Shown piece by piece: positions 1 to 8,253 of a stretch of DNA of 64,000 bases (the first letter of the stretch is position 1; the number at the start of each line of letters is the position of its first letter). The notes under the pieces were generated by a model. It ran no database searches. It worked only from the letters and a program-made list of their open reading frames with translations, and was not told where the DNA came from. The position numbers were made by a program, and so were the translations under genes. Origin of the DNA: a bacterium (lineage in GTDB: Bacteria > UBP15 > UBA6099). Location of the stretch: NCBI GenBank assembly GCA_029564595.1, contig JAKQPS010000005.1, positions 36,750 through 100,749 on the forward strand, written 5' to 3'.

Positions 1-331
1 AGAGTCCCTTCGCCAAATTCCTGCTTGCCGCCAACTTCATAGTCCGCCGGTCATACTTGTGCAGCCAGCCTTTTGCCGAATACTTATCCACGCTGGTGAA
101 AAAAACATGCTCGTCAGTCATGAAAAGCCCTTGAACATGATGTACATCCGTTCCGAACGGCGGAAACACAGACACTAGTTCTATGCTTTCTACATTTTCA
201 TAATCGACAGTATGTGAGCAAAACGCAGGCGAAAAACTCGCAAGAAATAAGCACACAGCCGATATGCAAACAACAGCCGCCTTTCGCGCAAGCGTTTGCG
301 CGAAAATATTCGTGTTTTGAGCGTGTTCCAT
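1..331 (-). CDS. Secreted protein of unknown function, N-terminal part only
   Basis: The reading frame is open from an ATG at 331 to the left edge, giving 110 residues of an incomplete protein. The first 39 residues form a signal peptide: a basic stretch (LARKAA), a hydrophobic core around residues 20-33 and a small-residue exit near SPAFCS. The visible mature part (VFPPFG, HHVQGLFMTDEHVFFTSVDK, WLHKYDR) alternates short hydrophobic strands and turns, as in secreted beta-propeller proteins, but too little is present to name a family. The start lies one base after the stop of the upstream nitroreductase gene, so the two are probably co-transcribed. Confidence 0.7.
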   Translation of the reverse strand, partial: MEHAQNTNIFAQTLARKAAVVCISAVCLFLASFSPAFCSHTVDYENVESIELVSVFPPFGTDVHHVQGLFMTDEHVFFTSVDKYSAKGWLHKYDRRTMKLAASRNLAKGL

Positions 332-332
332 C

Positions 333-1004
333 TTAAAACGGATTGCCATATTTATTCTTGGAAACTACGCTGTCGAAAGTCTTGCGAGGCCTTGCAGGAG
401 GCTGTTCGTCTGGAACGCCAAGCGTCAGCAGCGCTAGAAGATACACTCTTTCGGGGAGAGCCAAGTCTGCGCGCACTTCGTCATACAGTTCCCGGAGGGA
501 GCCGGTCATCTCATTGCCGAAAGCGCCCACAATGCAACAGCCAAGCCCCTGATTTACCGCCTCGACGCACATGAACCCGTATGCGATTCCAAGTTGTTCC
601 ATCGTTCTCGCAAGGATAATCGACGGCCCGTGTTCCGCCACGCAGAAAACCGGGTCTTTCAGAAGAAGATTGTCCACGACTTCCGCCGTGGCTTTCATCG
701 CTCCCGCCTCTATAAGCTCCAGTAGCGCCTCCCTGTTTCGAGGCTTGTCCCAAGCTCCGACATCTCCGCACACCGCGATGACAACAGGAGCGGAGGCGAC
801 GAACTTCTGCCCGCGCGACAGTTTGACCAGTTTCTGCTTCAGGGCTTCATCGACCACCGCGATGAAATGCCACGGTTGAACATTCTCCCACGACGGAGCC
901 TTGCGCCCGGCGTCAAGCACTTTTCTAAGCGCGCCCTCCGGCACAGGTTCCGGCTTGTATCTTCTTATGCTTCTCCATTTTGCAATCGCTTCCGTCGTTT
1001 CCAT
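333..1004 (-). CDS. Nitroreductase family FMN oxidoreductase
   Basis: This 223-residue protein belongs to the FMN-dependent nitroreductase fold, which uses NAD(P)H to reduce nitro compounds, quinones or flavins in the cytoplasm. The typical N-terminal RSIRRY motif (residues 11-16) binds FMN phosphate, followed by APSWENVQPWHF (36-47) in the FMN pocket and a glycine-rich LGCCIVGAFG region near residue 155. Length is normal for the family. A clear ribosome site (aaggagcgg) precedes the ATG by about six bases. The substrate cannot be inferred. It is the first gene of a likely pair with the secreted protein that begins one base after its stop. Confidence 0.9.
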   Translation of the reverse strand: METTEAIAKWRSIRRYKPEPVPEGALRKVLDAGRKAPSWENVQPWHFIAVVDEALKQKLVKLSRGQKFVASAPVVIAVCGDVGAWDKPRNREALLELIEAGAMKATAEVVDNLLLKDPVFCVAEHGPSIILARTMEQLGIAYGFMCVEAVNQGLGCCIVGAFGNEMTGSLRELYDEVRADLALPERVYLLALLTLGVPDEQPPARPRKTFDSVVSKNKYGNPF

Positions 1005-1053
1005 ATTCTCCGCTCCTTTGTAATGTAATTAAGAGCTTTCCCGCCGTATATAT

Positions 1054-1917
1054 TTACTCTTCTTTTCTCAGCCAGACGGCCCTCTGCGGGAAGGGTATTT
1101 CAATTCCCGCTTCGTCAAACCTGTTTTTGAATCTCCTTCGCATCTCCCGCATCACGTCCCATTGTTTGAGCGGAACCGTTTTCACCATAACCCTGATAGT
1201 GACGGCCGAGTCGTCCAGCGATTCCACGCCCGGTATTTCAAAATCCTCAAGCAGCAGAGGAGCGAATTTTTCATCGGCCTTAATCTCGTCGCAAACCTGC
1301 CTTATCGTCTCCATGACCCTGTCCACGTTTTCTTTGTAAGCCACACCCACATGTACGAGAGCGCAGGACCACCCCTTAGTCATGTTGCTCACCATATTTA
1401 TCTGCCCGTTAGGGATGTAGTGGACTACTCCTTGAATGTCCCTGAGAGTCGTCACACGGAGATTTATGCCCTCGACCAACCCTCCCGTGTCCCCTATCTT
1501 AATCACATCGCCGACAGAATATTGTCCTTCGACTATAAGGAAAAAACCTGTGACGATATCCTTAACAAGACTCTGCGCGCCGAAGCCGAAGGCAAGCCCG
1601 ATGAAGCCCACGCTCGCGAGTATCGGAGCGATTTTTATGCCAAGCTCCTGAAGAATCATCATTCCCGCGGCGACTGCGACGACAATCTTTATCGTATTAT
1701 GCATTATTCCGCCGACCGTCCGCGCTCGCTGCCTGCGTTCGGCCAGAATCAACTCATCGTCTTCCTTGATGGCTTTTTCCATGCGCGAAGTAAAAAGTTT
1801 CGAAAAGTGAACAGCGGCAAAACTTAAAACCGCTATCAGAAATATCTTCGGAGCCTGTGTAATAAATGATTTAATGAATCCATTAAGGAGTTCCTTATAA
1901 TTGAAAATCTGTTCCAT
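1054..1917 (-). CDS. MscS family small-conductance mechanosensitive channel
   Basis: A 287-residue inner-membrane protein with an N-terminal helix, two more hydrophobic segments and the MscS pore-helix signature: a Gly/Ala-rich stretch VGFIGLAFGFGAQSLVKD followed by the beta-domain start FLIVEGQYSVGDVIKIGD. The C terminus is the mixed alpha/beta vestibule (IEIPFPQRAVW), which is characteristic. It opens on membrane tension during osmotic downshock to release solutes. The ATG at 1917 is chosen because ggagg sits five bases upstream; an in-frame GTG at 1923 overlaps that ribosome site and is less likely. The gene is monocistronic as far as can be seen. Confidence 0.92.
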   Translation of the reverse strand: MEQIFNYKELLNGFIKSFITQAPKIFLIAVLSFAAVHFSKLFTSRMEKAIKEDDELILAERRQRARTVGGIMHNTIKIVVAVAAGMMILQELGIKIAPILASVGFIGLAFGFGAQSLVKDIVTGFFLIVEGQYSVGDVIKIGDTGGLVEGINLRVTTLRDIQGVVHYIPNGQINMVSNMTKGWSCALVHVGVAYKENVDRVMETIRQVCDEIKADEKFAPLLLEDFEIPGVESLDDSAVTIRVMVKTVPLKQWDVMREMRRRFKNRFDEAGIEIPFPQRAVWLRKEE

Positions 1918-2048
1918 AAACACCTCCAGCAGATTAATGCGACAAACTTATGACATAAAGATTATATAGATTTTCTCCGCTCGGCGCTAACTATCCCCGC
2001 ATTGACAAATCCATACGCCGGACGTACTTTACTTTGATGCCGGTTCGG

Positions 2049-2066
2049 CGCTGGCTTTCGCCAGCG
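2049..2066 (+). repeat. Inverted repeat in the leader of the MFS gene
   Basis: A perfect 7-bp stem (cgctggc/gccagcg) with a four-base tttc loop ends 25 bases before the MFS start. No T-run follows, so it is not a standard terminator. It may be a short REP-like palindrome or leader hairpin. Confidence 0.4.
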
Positions 2067-2091
2067 GCCGCCGTTTGTGACGGAGATTTGA

Positions 2092-3282
2092 TTGAACGGA
2101 AAAAAGAAAACATCTTCTCTGATTCTGGTCGCGTGTGTTCATGCGGTGAACCACGCGCTGTTCAACATGCTCACCCCTCTCGCCATCACGCTGATGAAAT
2201 CGTTCGGGTATAATAATGTCGCGCCCATCGCGCTCGGATTCACCCTCTACCTTGCATTCTACGGTTTTGCGCAGATTCCGCTAGGTTTTCTATCCGACCG
2301 CATGTCGCGAAGAACCATGCTCGGAGCCGGACTCATTCTCAATGGATTGGCAATAGCGATGGCGGGCGTTTCAACAGAATACACGCATTTTCTTATCGCG
2401 ATGGCCGCCGCCGGGCTGGGTGGCGCGACATATCATCCTGTCGGAGCCGCATATCTGAGCGAGTTGTACGCCGACAGAAAAGGGAGCGCGCTTGGCATAA
2501 GCGGCATAGGCGCCACAATCGGCCTGACATTCGGGCCGATAATCGGCGGTCGCCTCAATATGGCTTTCGGCTGGAGACCTACGTTCATTTTCTTCGCCGC
2601 GCTGGCCGTGGTTCTCGGAGCCGCTTTCATAAAGTTTGCCGCCGAGCCGCCCCGCGAAGAATTCAAAGACGGCTCCCGCGCGTCAAGTTTGTGGAACCCG
2701 GCGCTTGCGGTCGTTCTGATAATTGCCGCCGCCGTCTTCACTTTCAGGGAGTTCGCAGGCTGGGGAGTGTATTTCCTCGTGCCGGTTTTTACGGAGATGA
2801 TATACGGATTCAACACAGTGAGGTCCGGCCTCGCGGGCGGCCTAATATCCGCTCTCGGTTTCATATCTCAACCGCTCGGCGGATGGCTTTCAGACAGGTT
2901 CGGAAGAAAACATCTCATGGCGGGCTTTCTTTTTCTTACAGCCATTTTCCTTGTCGCCATCCCTTACTCCGGCGAGAAATTCTTGTTCCCGGCGATTCTT
3001 CTTTACGGATTCACATACTCGGCCACAGTTCCGATTATCGACGCCCTCATCGCAGACCGCACTCCAAGCCGCATCAGGGGCGGAGTGCTCGGCATCTTCA
3101 TGGCATCAGGCATCGGCATAAGCGCCTTTTCTCCGCGCGTCATGGGAAATATCATCGACACCCACAACGCGGCTTTCTCCGGTTTTTCTCTCTCATTCAC
3201 AATTCTTGCCGGTTGCGTGCTCGTATCGATGATAATCATGCTGCTGTTCAAAAACGCCGACGCCCCTCGCTCTAATAAATAA
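2092..3282 (+). CDS. Major facilitator superfamily transporter
   Basis: A 396-residue, 12-helix MFS permease. Motif A occurs in the loop after helix 2 (GFLSDRMSRRTMLG) and again at the equivalent place in the second half (GGWLSDRFGRKHLMAG), which is the expected internal duplication. Such proteins exchange small molecules against protons or export drugs and metabolites; the substrate is unknown here. The start is a TTG at 2092, preceded by cggagat at a short spacing, and no ATG lies near. It stands alone, followed by a short gap and the convergent M48 protease gene. Confidence 0.9.
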   Translation: MNGKKKTSSLILVACVHAVNHALFNMLTPLAITLMKSFGYNNVAPIALGFTLYLAFYGFAQIPLGFLSDRMSRRTMLGAGLILNGLAIAMAGVSTEYTHFLIAMAAAGLGGATYHPVGAAYLSELYADRKGSALGISGIGATIGLTFGPIIGGRLNMAFGWRPTFIFFAALAVVLGAAFIKFAAEPPREEFKDGSRASSLWNPALAVVLIIAAAVFTFREFAGWGVYFLVPVFTEMIYGFNTVRSGLAGGLISALGFISQPLGGWLSDRFGRKHLMAGFLFLTAIFLVAIPYSGEKFLFPAILLYGFTYSATVPIIDALIADRTPSRIRGGVLGIFMASGIGISAFSPRVMGNIIDTHNAAFSGFSLSFTILAGCVLVSMIIMLLFKNADAPRSNK

Positions 3283-3377
3283 TTCCCTCAATGTGGCGAC
3301 ATAGCAAATTATTCATCGATTTGTATTTGCCAGATGTTTTCGGTTTTTATCTGAATTCTAAATTTAAGATATTGCCC

Positions 3378-4214
3378 TTATTTACAATCCGGATTTTTGA
3401 GCGCAGCCGGCGCTGGCGTCTTTTCTATCTGGGGTGTTTTTTCATCGGTTATCCGTTTTTTTATCCTGTCCGCCCTCTTTTTTGAAGCGGGATGAGTTCT
3501 GAAAAATAAAACCAGAGGGTTTTTCGAATCTTTCGACGACGCTCTTTCGAAGAAATCCGACGTCCCCGCGGAGCCTCCATATAGTTTTGAAACAAGCTCG
3601 AAACCGTAATCGTCGGCGGCATATTCCTGTTTCTGCGAAAACCGCATCTCCGCGCCAGCAGTCATCGACCCCAGATACTCGGTGACGGAACTGCTCGACC
3701 CCGTGACTATCGCAGAGAGAGCAAACAGCGCCAGAATCCTCCCCAGCCCTCTGAGATGATCCCGGTTGGAAAAATGGCCCAGCTCGTGCGCTAGGACCAA
3801 AGCTATTTCGTTCTCAGATTCAGCCTGCTTAAGAAGCCCTTCATAAACAATGATGTTGCCGCCCGGCAATGCCGCCGCGTTCACCTCGTCGCCGCATATC
3901 AATATCGCGTTGTATTCCTCATATCTCTTCTGCGGTATAAGCGACGTAAGCCTGTCGAGCAGTTTTTGCAATTCTATTTGAGAAGCGTTAGGCTTTTTTT
4001 CGGATATCAAGAATTTTTCATCAAAGAAGCCGAAGAGGCGCTCCTCGGTCGATACGGGCAGCCTTGCCGCGACAAACCCGGCGGCCATGCCGAGCGCCAT
4101 ATATAAGACTACCAACGCGCCTATCACGCCGAATAGAAGCAGAAAAAACTCGCGGAGCGGCGATGTCTTCTCCACGTTCACATTCTCTTCAAAATGTTTC
4201 GGCGTGTATTTCAA
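3378..4214 (-). CDS. M48 family membrane-associated zinc metalloprotease
   Basis: The protein has 278 residues: a hydrophobic anchor at 22-50, then an M48 peptidase domain. HELGH at residues 143-147 supplies two zinc ligands and the catalytic glutamate, and the downstream QEYAADDYG (about 196-204) supplies the third ligand and the conserved E-AD pattern of the family. M48 proteins such as HtpX and BepA degrade damaged membrane or envelope proteins. The domain sits after a single anchor, so it may face the periplasm. It is the third gene of an apparent operon behind two YbjQ-like genes, five bases after the preceding stop. Confidence 0.88.
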   Translation of the reverse strand: MKYTPKHFEENVNVEKTSPLREFFLLLFGVIGALVVLYMALGMAAGFVAARLPVSTEERLFGFFDEKFLISEKKPNASQIELQKLLDRLTSLIPQKRYEEYNAILICGDEVNAAALPGGNIIVYEGLLKQAESENEIALVLAHELGHFSNRDHLRGLGRILALFALSAIVTGSSSSVTEYLGSMTAGAEMRFSQKQEYAADDYGFELVSKLYGGSAGTSDFFERASSKDSKNPLVLFFRTHPASKKRADRIKKRITDEKTPQIEKTPAPAALKNPDCK

Positions 4215-4219
4215 TCCTG

Positions 4220-4678
4220 TTATTTTTTGTAAATGACGGCGGTTCCGTAGGCAAGAACCTCGACCGCGCCGACAGCGTTCTTCCCTCCGGCGTTCTGTCC
4301 GATGGAAGACGTCTCATACCTTGTATTCAGGACAATGTCCGCCCCGGCCGCCTGCTTCTTCATTCTCAACGTTGCTTCCCGTCTTGCCCTGTCCACCAGC
4401 GTTTCATAGGCTCCGACCCGACCGCCGAATATTTTCCTGAGATTCGCCAGAACCATCTTAAAATAGTCCAGTCCGACGCAAACGCTGCCCGACACCAGCC
4501 ATGCGCTTTCCACCATTTCTTCGTCTTCCACATGCCTTATTGTGACAGCCGGCAGATTGAGCGTTTCCTTTTCCCTCGCGATTATCGAAGCGTAATGCTT
4601 CTTCTCAGCCGCATGTCCGGCCAGATATCCTAGCGCCAGCAAAAAAACGAATACGCCAAGGTTTATCAGAGATTCCAT
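4220..4678 (-). CDS. YbjQ-like (heavy-metal-binding domain) protein with membrane anchor
   Basis: A 152-residue protein with one hydrophobic N-terminal helix (residues 5-24, ending GYLAGHAAEKK) followed by a YbjQ/UPF0145-like domain. It shares with its upstream neighbour the pattern LVSGSV...KMV.ANL..IFGGRVGAYETLV..AR.EA..RM...A..GAD.V.N.R..TSSI, ending in YGTAV. YbjQ proteins form pentamers of unclear function, and the heavy-metal-binding name is historical. Gene order YbjQ, anchored YbjQ, M48 protease on one strand with 3-5 base gaps suggests one transcript and a shared envelope role, which is inference. Confidence 0.82.
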   Translation of the reverse strand: MESLINLGVFVFLLALGYLAGHAAEKKHYASIIAREKETLNLPAVTIRHVEDEEMVESAWLVSGSVCVGLDYFKMVLANLRKIFGGRVGAYETLVDRARREATLRMKKQAAGADIVLNTRYETSSIGQNAGGKNAVGAVEVLAYGTAVIYKK

Positions 4679-4681
4679 GGC

Positions 4682-4996
4682 TCACTCCACTCTGACGGCG
4701 GTTCCGTAGATGAACAACTCGGAAGCGCCCTGCGTGACGGACGATGTGGCAAACCTGATATTAACAACCGCGTTAGCCCCCATCCGCTCAGCCTCTTTCA
4801 TCATCCTTCCGACCGACTCGTGCCTTGCCTCTTGCAACAACTCCGTGTATCCCCGGAGTTCGCCTCCTACTATGTTCTTCAATCCGGCGGCGATATCCTT
4901 GCCTATGTGTTTCGCCCTCACAGTGCTGCCGCTCACCAGTCCGAAGTGCTCAACCGTTTTTTTGCCGGGCACGTTTTCAAGGTTGGTCAGTATCAT
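4682..4996 (-). CDS. YbjQ family protein (UPF0145)
   Basis: A 104-residue soluble protein of typical YbjQ length. The family signature is plain: VSGSTV near residue 22, DIAAGLKNIVGGELRGYTEL (about 34-53), ARHESVGRMMKEAERMGANAVVNIRF and a closing IYGTAVRVE. Function of the family is not established; it often lies beside membrane or stress genes. A strong ribosome site (aaaggagcgg) precedes the ATG. It is the first gene of the set with the anchored paralogue and the M48 protease, and the pair looks like a tandem duplication in which one copy gained a membrane helix. Confidence 0.9.
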   Translation of the reverse strand: MILTNLENVPGKKTVEHFGLVSGSTVRAKHIGKDIAAGLKNIVGGELRGYTELLQEARHESVGRMMKEAERMGANAVVNIRFATSSVTQGASELFIYGTAVRVE

Positions 4997-5124
4997 GCAG
5001 TCCGCTCCTTTTTTGAATGAACTTTTGTCTACCGGAATATATCAGCATCAAAGTCCTTGTGTCAATGAACAATAATCAACCCACAAAAATCCAACTTGTC
5101 AAATCCATGCTGCGCGCATGACAA

Positions 5125-5292
5125 TCAGGCTTGTGCCGTTTTGTTCTCCGCAAGATGCTTCTGGTATGCTTTCCATCCCGGACACCAGCCGGTATGCCAT
5201 TTCCAGAGCCTTGCCATCAGCGACTTCGGATTCTTCTCCGCCTTCCGCCTGAACGGACAATTCTCACATTTAATCTCGCTCTCTCCGCTCAT
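5125..5292 (-). CDS. Small CxxC protein, 55 residues
   Basis: An ATG at 5292 with an excellent ribosome site (aaggaggcggag) opens a 55-residue frame that stops at 5125. It contains CENC at residues 9-12, a conserved-looking middle NPKSLMARLWKWHTGWCPGW (21-40) and a short charged tail. The Trp-rich segment with a further Cys at 37 recalls short proteins seen in many deltaproteobacteria, but I cannot name a domain. Two Cys near the N terminus plus one later could bind a metal. It lies between the YbjQ genes and the TraB-like gene and follows neither closely. The ribosome site and the biased composition make it a real gene in my view. Confidence 0.7.
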   Translation of the reverse strand: MSGESEIKCENCPFRRKAEKNPKSLMARLWKWHTGWCPGWKAYQKHLAENKTAQA

Positions 5293-5340
5293 CTCCGCCT
5301 CCTTTTCTTTTGATGCGCTCGCTATCTCTTTGCCTCGACA

Positions 5341-7179
5341 CTAGAAAATATATTTTTCAGCGATTCTTCGTATACGCTTGTCCCCCAGAACGTGAAAACG
5401 CTGGAGCTTGGACACGCTTTCCGGGTTCAATGTCGATATGGGAATAAAAACTATGTGGACGCCTTTCGATTGAGCGATGTTTTTCAGAATGGATGATGGC
5501 GGATACTTCGCCACATAAGCGACGAACCTTTCTTGGGAGTTCATAATAGCGGCGTACAGAAGCAGGTCGGCCTCGTTGCGCGCAAAACCTTTTTCCCGGA
5601 GCGCGTCATACACAGCCCAGTAGTTCGCCATGCCTCGCGGAGGATAGACGCTTGTAAAACCGCCGAAACGGCATTGCGATATCCCCGGCCCGACCAGCGT
5701 TTCTCCGGGCGGAGTCGTCATCATCAGCAGGTCCGATTCGTAAGAGAATTCGCTGTGCCAAACGGCGCGCCACGGATATTTGTCAAGATTATCCTGATCG
5801 AAAATCACCGTGACAGGCCCGACGCTGCCTCGCGCGGACGGCGTTTCTTTTACGTATATCTTGCCTGTCGCCGCGTTGCGCAGCGTCTCCCTCATGTCTA
5901 TGCCGTCAAGGATGCTTGTCGTAAATTCTACTACCCGCGTTCTGTCTTCGGTCATAGACATAATAGCCCTGTCGCGGATAAAGGAGTTGTAATCTTCAAG
6001 CCTTATGTCTTCCGGGGTATGCGACACGTGCATCGACGAAAGGTCCCAAACATCCCGCCATTCCCCTTCGTAAAGCTCAGGCGGTCGTCTTCTCAGAGTC
6101 ACCCGTTTCATGTTGCGTTTCCATGTCGTATTTCTGCGCCTGTTCAGTTTTACCGTTTTTCTGCCAATCATTCCCTCGTCGCTTTGTTCAAACCTTCTGA
6201 CAATGTATATATCGGGCAGCGACGGGTCAGGCTCGCAATGCGGATATCTCGTCGCGATCTCCATCAGCGCATGCGCAAACTCGTCTCCGCACACGCATTT
6301 AGCGGCGGTCAGAAGGTCCACCAAATCAGGCGTGAATTGAAGCGACGTCGCGCAAAGCTTTCTCAAATACCTGTGCAGAGCTGTTTTTGCGGAAGTCGAT
6401 ATCCTTCCCGCTTCGTCTTCAGCCTGCTCGATGAGCTTGGCGACTTCCTCGTTTCTGTCCATTTCTCCGATAATTCGCGCTGATTCGAATCTTCCAGCCA
6501 CCGCCGGTATCTCTTCCAGAACCTCCTTCGCCGATTCAGGATGAAGATTCGCAAGGAAGGAAAGCGCGTCAGGCTCTTCGAGATCAAAATATTCAAACCC
6601 TCCGCCGGACTCGAGCATTTCTCTTATCCGCTCCCAATGAATCATCCCGCAGACGAAGAGAACCCGCCGTTCAAAACAGTTGAGACGGCGCAGGCTCGCC
6701 GCCATGTGCTGCTCCCGCATGTAGTCGAGCGAGCCTATCTCGCTTAACGGCACGCGCTCCATCGTTTTCTCGTAATAAGCGGCGGCCCCGATTCTCGGCA
6801 GCGCCCAGTCATCCGGCGTATGCCTCAGTTCAGGCCCCGCAAGGTCGAATCTGTTAAGATCGATGAAATGAACCGGGATACGTCTTTCCAGTCCGATCCT
6901 GACTGAATGGACGATGGCGTCGCAAGGATCTATTGGGATGTAGGAATAGTCCTCTCCGTCCTGCGAAGCGCACGCCACAGTCAAGTTCGGGAGCCTCTTC
7001 ACTCCTTGAATAATCAGACGCTTCAACGCCTGCGGGAACTCCACCGCGATTATTTCGGGTTTAAATTCCTCTATAAGACGCTGCGCGCGCAACGCGAAGT
7101 AATACCTTGAATGAACGACAGGCGCGCAAAGTATATTGCCATGCCGGAAGACGTTGTCGTCGATTTCGTCGAACATCAT
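5341..7179 (-). CDS. TraB/DUF5682-like protein paired with AAA+ ATPase
   Basis: A 612-residue cytoplasmic protein. The first about 190 residues resemble the TraB/PrgY/TIKI (erythromycin-esterase-like) fold: VVHSRYYFALRA with His23, a helix, then EIIAVEFPQ with Glu47, later REQHMAASL (155-163) and VLFVCGMIHW (173-182). These match the His/Glu and R-x-x-H positions of that hydrolase-like fold and the start of DUF5682 proteins. A very basic linker (NRRRNTTWKRNMKRVTLRRR) follows, then a C-terminal domain of about 230 residues that I do not recognise. It lies 26 bases behind the AAA+ gene. DUF5682 proteins are known partners of MoxR ATPases, so joint action is likely. The substrate is unknown. Confidence 0.65.
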   Translation of the reverse strand: MMFDEIDDNVFRHGNILCAPVVHSRYYFALRAQRLIEEFKPEIIAVEFPQALKRLIIQGVKRLPNLTVACASQDGEDYSYIPIDPCDAIVHSVRIGLERRIPVHFIDLNRFDLAGPELRHTPDDWALPRIGAAAYYEKTMERVPLSEIGSLDYMREQHMAASLRRLNCFERRVLFVCGMIHWERIREMLESGGGFEYFDLEEPDALSFLANLHPESAKEVLEEIPAVAGRFESARIIGEMDRNEEVAKLIEQAEDEAGRISTSAKTALHRYLRKLCATSLQFTPDLVDLLTAAKCVCGDEFAHALMEIATRYPHCEPDPSLPDIYIVRRFEQSDEGMIGRKTVKLNRRRNTTWKRNMKRVTLRRRPPELYEGEWRDVWDLSSMHVSHTPEDIRLEDYNSFIRDRAIMSMTEDRTRVVEFTTSILDGIDMRETLRNAATGKIYVKETPSARGSVGPVTVIFDQDNLDKYPWRAVWHSEFSYESDLLMMTTPPGETLVGPGISQCRFGGFTSVYPPRGMANYWAVYDALREKGFARNEADLLLYAAIMNSQERFVAYVAKYPPSSILKNIAQSKGVHIVFIPISTLNPESVSKLQRFHVLGDKRIRRIAEKYIF

Positions 7180-7205
7180 TGAGCCTCGGATAAACGGCCC
7201 TTCGC

Positions 7206-8111
7206 TCAGTTCTCGTCAAAATCCAAGTTGTCGATGGGAAACTCTCCCTCGATGAATAATTCCCGGTCGGGAAGCTCGTCTTCAAGAGAAGGATTTAGAT
7301 AACGCAACGCGTCCTGTCCGAGAACGCTGTTTATCGAGAACGCCAGCCGGTCGGACTGAGAGCTTTGTTCCGCCTCCGCCAGCTTCACCGCGAACCTTAG
7401 TATGTTGATTCCGTCCCTAACGGTGTAAGGCTCGCCGAACATGTGCGCCCGCTGCAGAAAATCAACCACCGTCTCGAGCACGTTGTCTTCCGCCGGCGCG
7501 CAGTTCCTTCTTAATATCTCAAGCTCTTCCTCTCGTTCGGGAAAAAACATCTCAATCGAAGGTTGCAGCCTTGAATGGATATACTCAGGTATTTCGTACG
7601 CGCTGGAATCGTCGTTCATCGTCACGCACAAGATGAAATCCGGGTGGGCATGAATCTTTATGCCTGCGACGACGCTTTCAACATACCTGCGGTTGTCAAG
7701 CAGAGGAGCGAGGGAAGCCCAGCTCTTTTCGCTCATCCTGTTGCCTTCGTCAAGCACGCACGCCTGCCCTTTTACCATAGCCGTCACAAGGCTCGAAGCG
7801 TGATATTTTATCTTTCCCTCCGACGATATCACGGGGGTGATAATCAGGTCTTCCGGCCGGGTGTCCATCGTGCACTGGAATATGTACACGTCCCTGTTCA
7901 TCTTCATCTTCGCGGCCGCGTACGCCAGCGACGTCTTGCCCACTCCGGGTTTGCCTATGAGACGAGGGCTCATCGGCAAATCATTCTCGTCGATTTTTAG
8001 CCACGCCGCGCTCAACTGCCTCAACAGGTCTTCCCCGCCGACCCAGTCAATCTTTATCTCATCAGGGTGCGAAAGCGAAAGCTCGACCCCGTCTATCACG
8101 ATCGTTTTCAT
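7206..8111 (-). CDS. MoxR-type AAA+ ATPase
   Basis: A 301-residue ATPase of the MoxR/AAA_5 type. Walker A is GKPGVGKT at 53-60, Walker B ACVLDEGNR at 117-125, sensor 1 is the Asn in LCVTMND (about 166), and HSRLQP around 179-184 gives the arginine finger. Such ATPases act as chaperones that remodel or load partner proteins, usually a von Willebrand A protein. None is visible here; instead the downstream partner is the TraB-like protein, 26 bases away on the same strand. The acidic C terminus (ELPDRELFIEGEFPIDNLDFDEN) is unusual and may be a contact tail. Upstream, 142 bases separate it from the GH4 gene. Confidence 0.87.
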   Translation of the reverse strand: MKTIVIDGVELSLSHPDEIKIDWVGGEDLLRQLSAAWLKIDENDLPMSPRLIGKPGVGKTSLAYAAAKMKMNRDVYIFQCTMDTRPEDLIITPVISSEGKIKYHASSLVTAMVKGQACVLDEGNRMSEKSWASLAPLLDNRRYVESVVAGIKIHAHPDFILCVTMNDDSSAYEIPEYIHSRLQPSIEMFFPEREEELEILRRNCAPAEDNVLETVVDFLQRAHMFGEPYTVRDGINILRFAVKLAEAEQSSQSDRLAFSINSVLGQDALRYLNPSLEDELPDRELFIEGEFPIDNLDFDEN

Positions 8112-8253
8112 TTCGAGATACCGTCTTTCACAAAGTTATCCAATATATTAACGAGCAATCCTGATTTGTCGATACCGGGCGCGCCGCCGCAACGACGCTC
8201 TAGCTAGTCGCAGGACCGCAATCCGAAAATACCGCTGAAATTCCCTCTCCCGC

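Noticed and set aside
5533-6483. 316-residue frame opposite the TraB-like gene
   Set aside because: No motif and no ribosome site, with basic shadow-like composition; the minus-strand gene pairs with the AAA+ gene.
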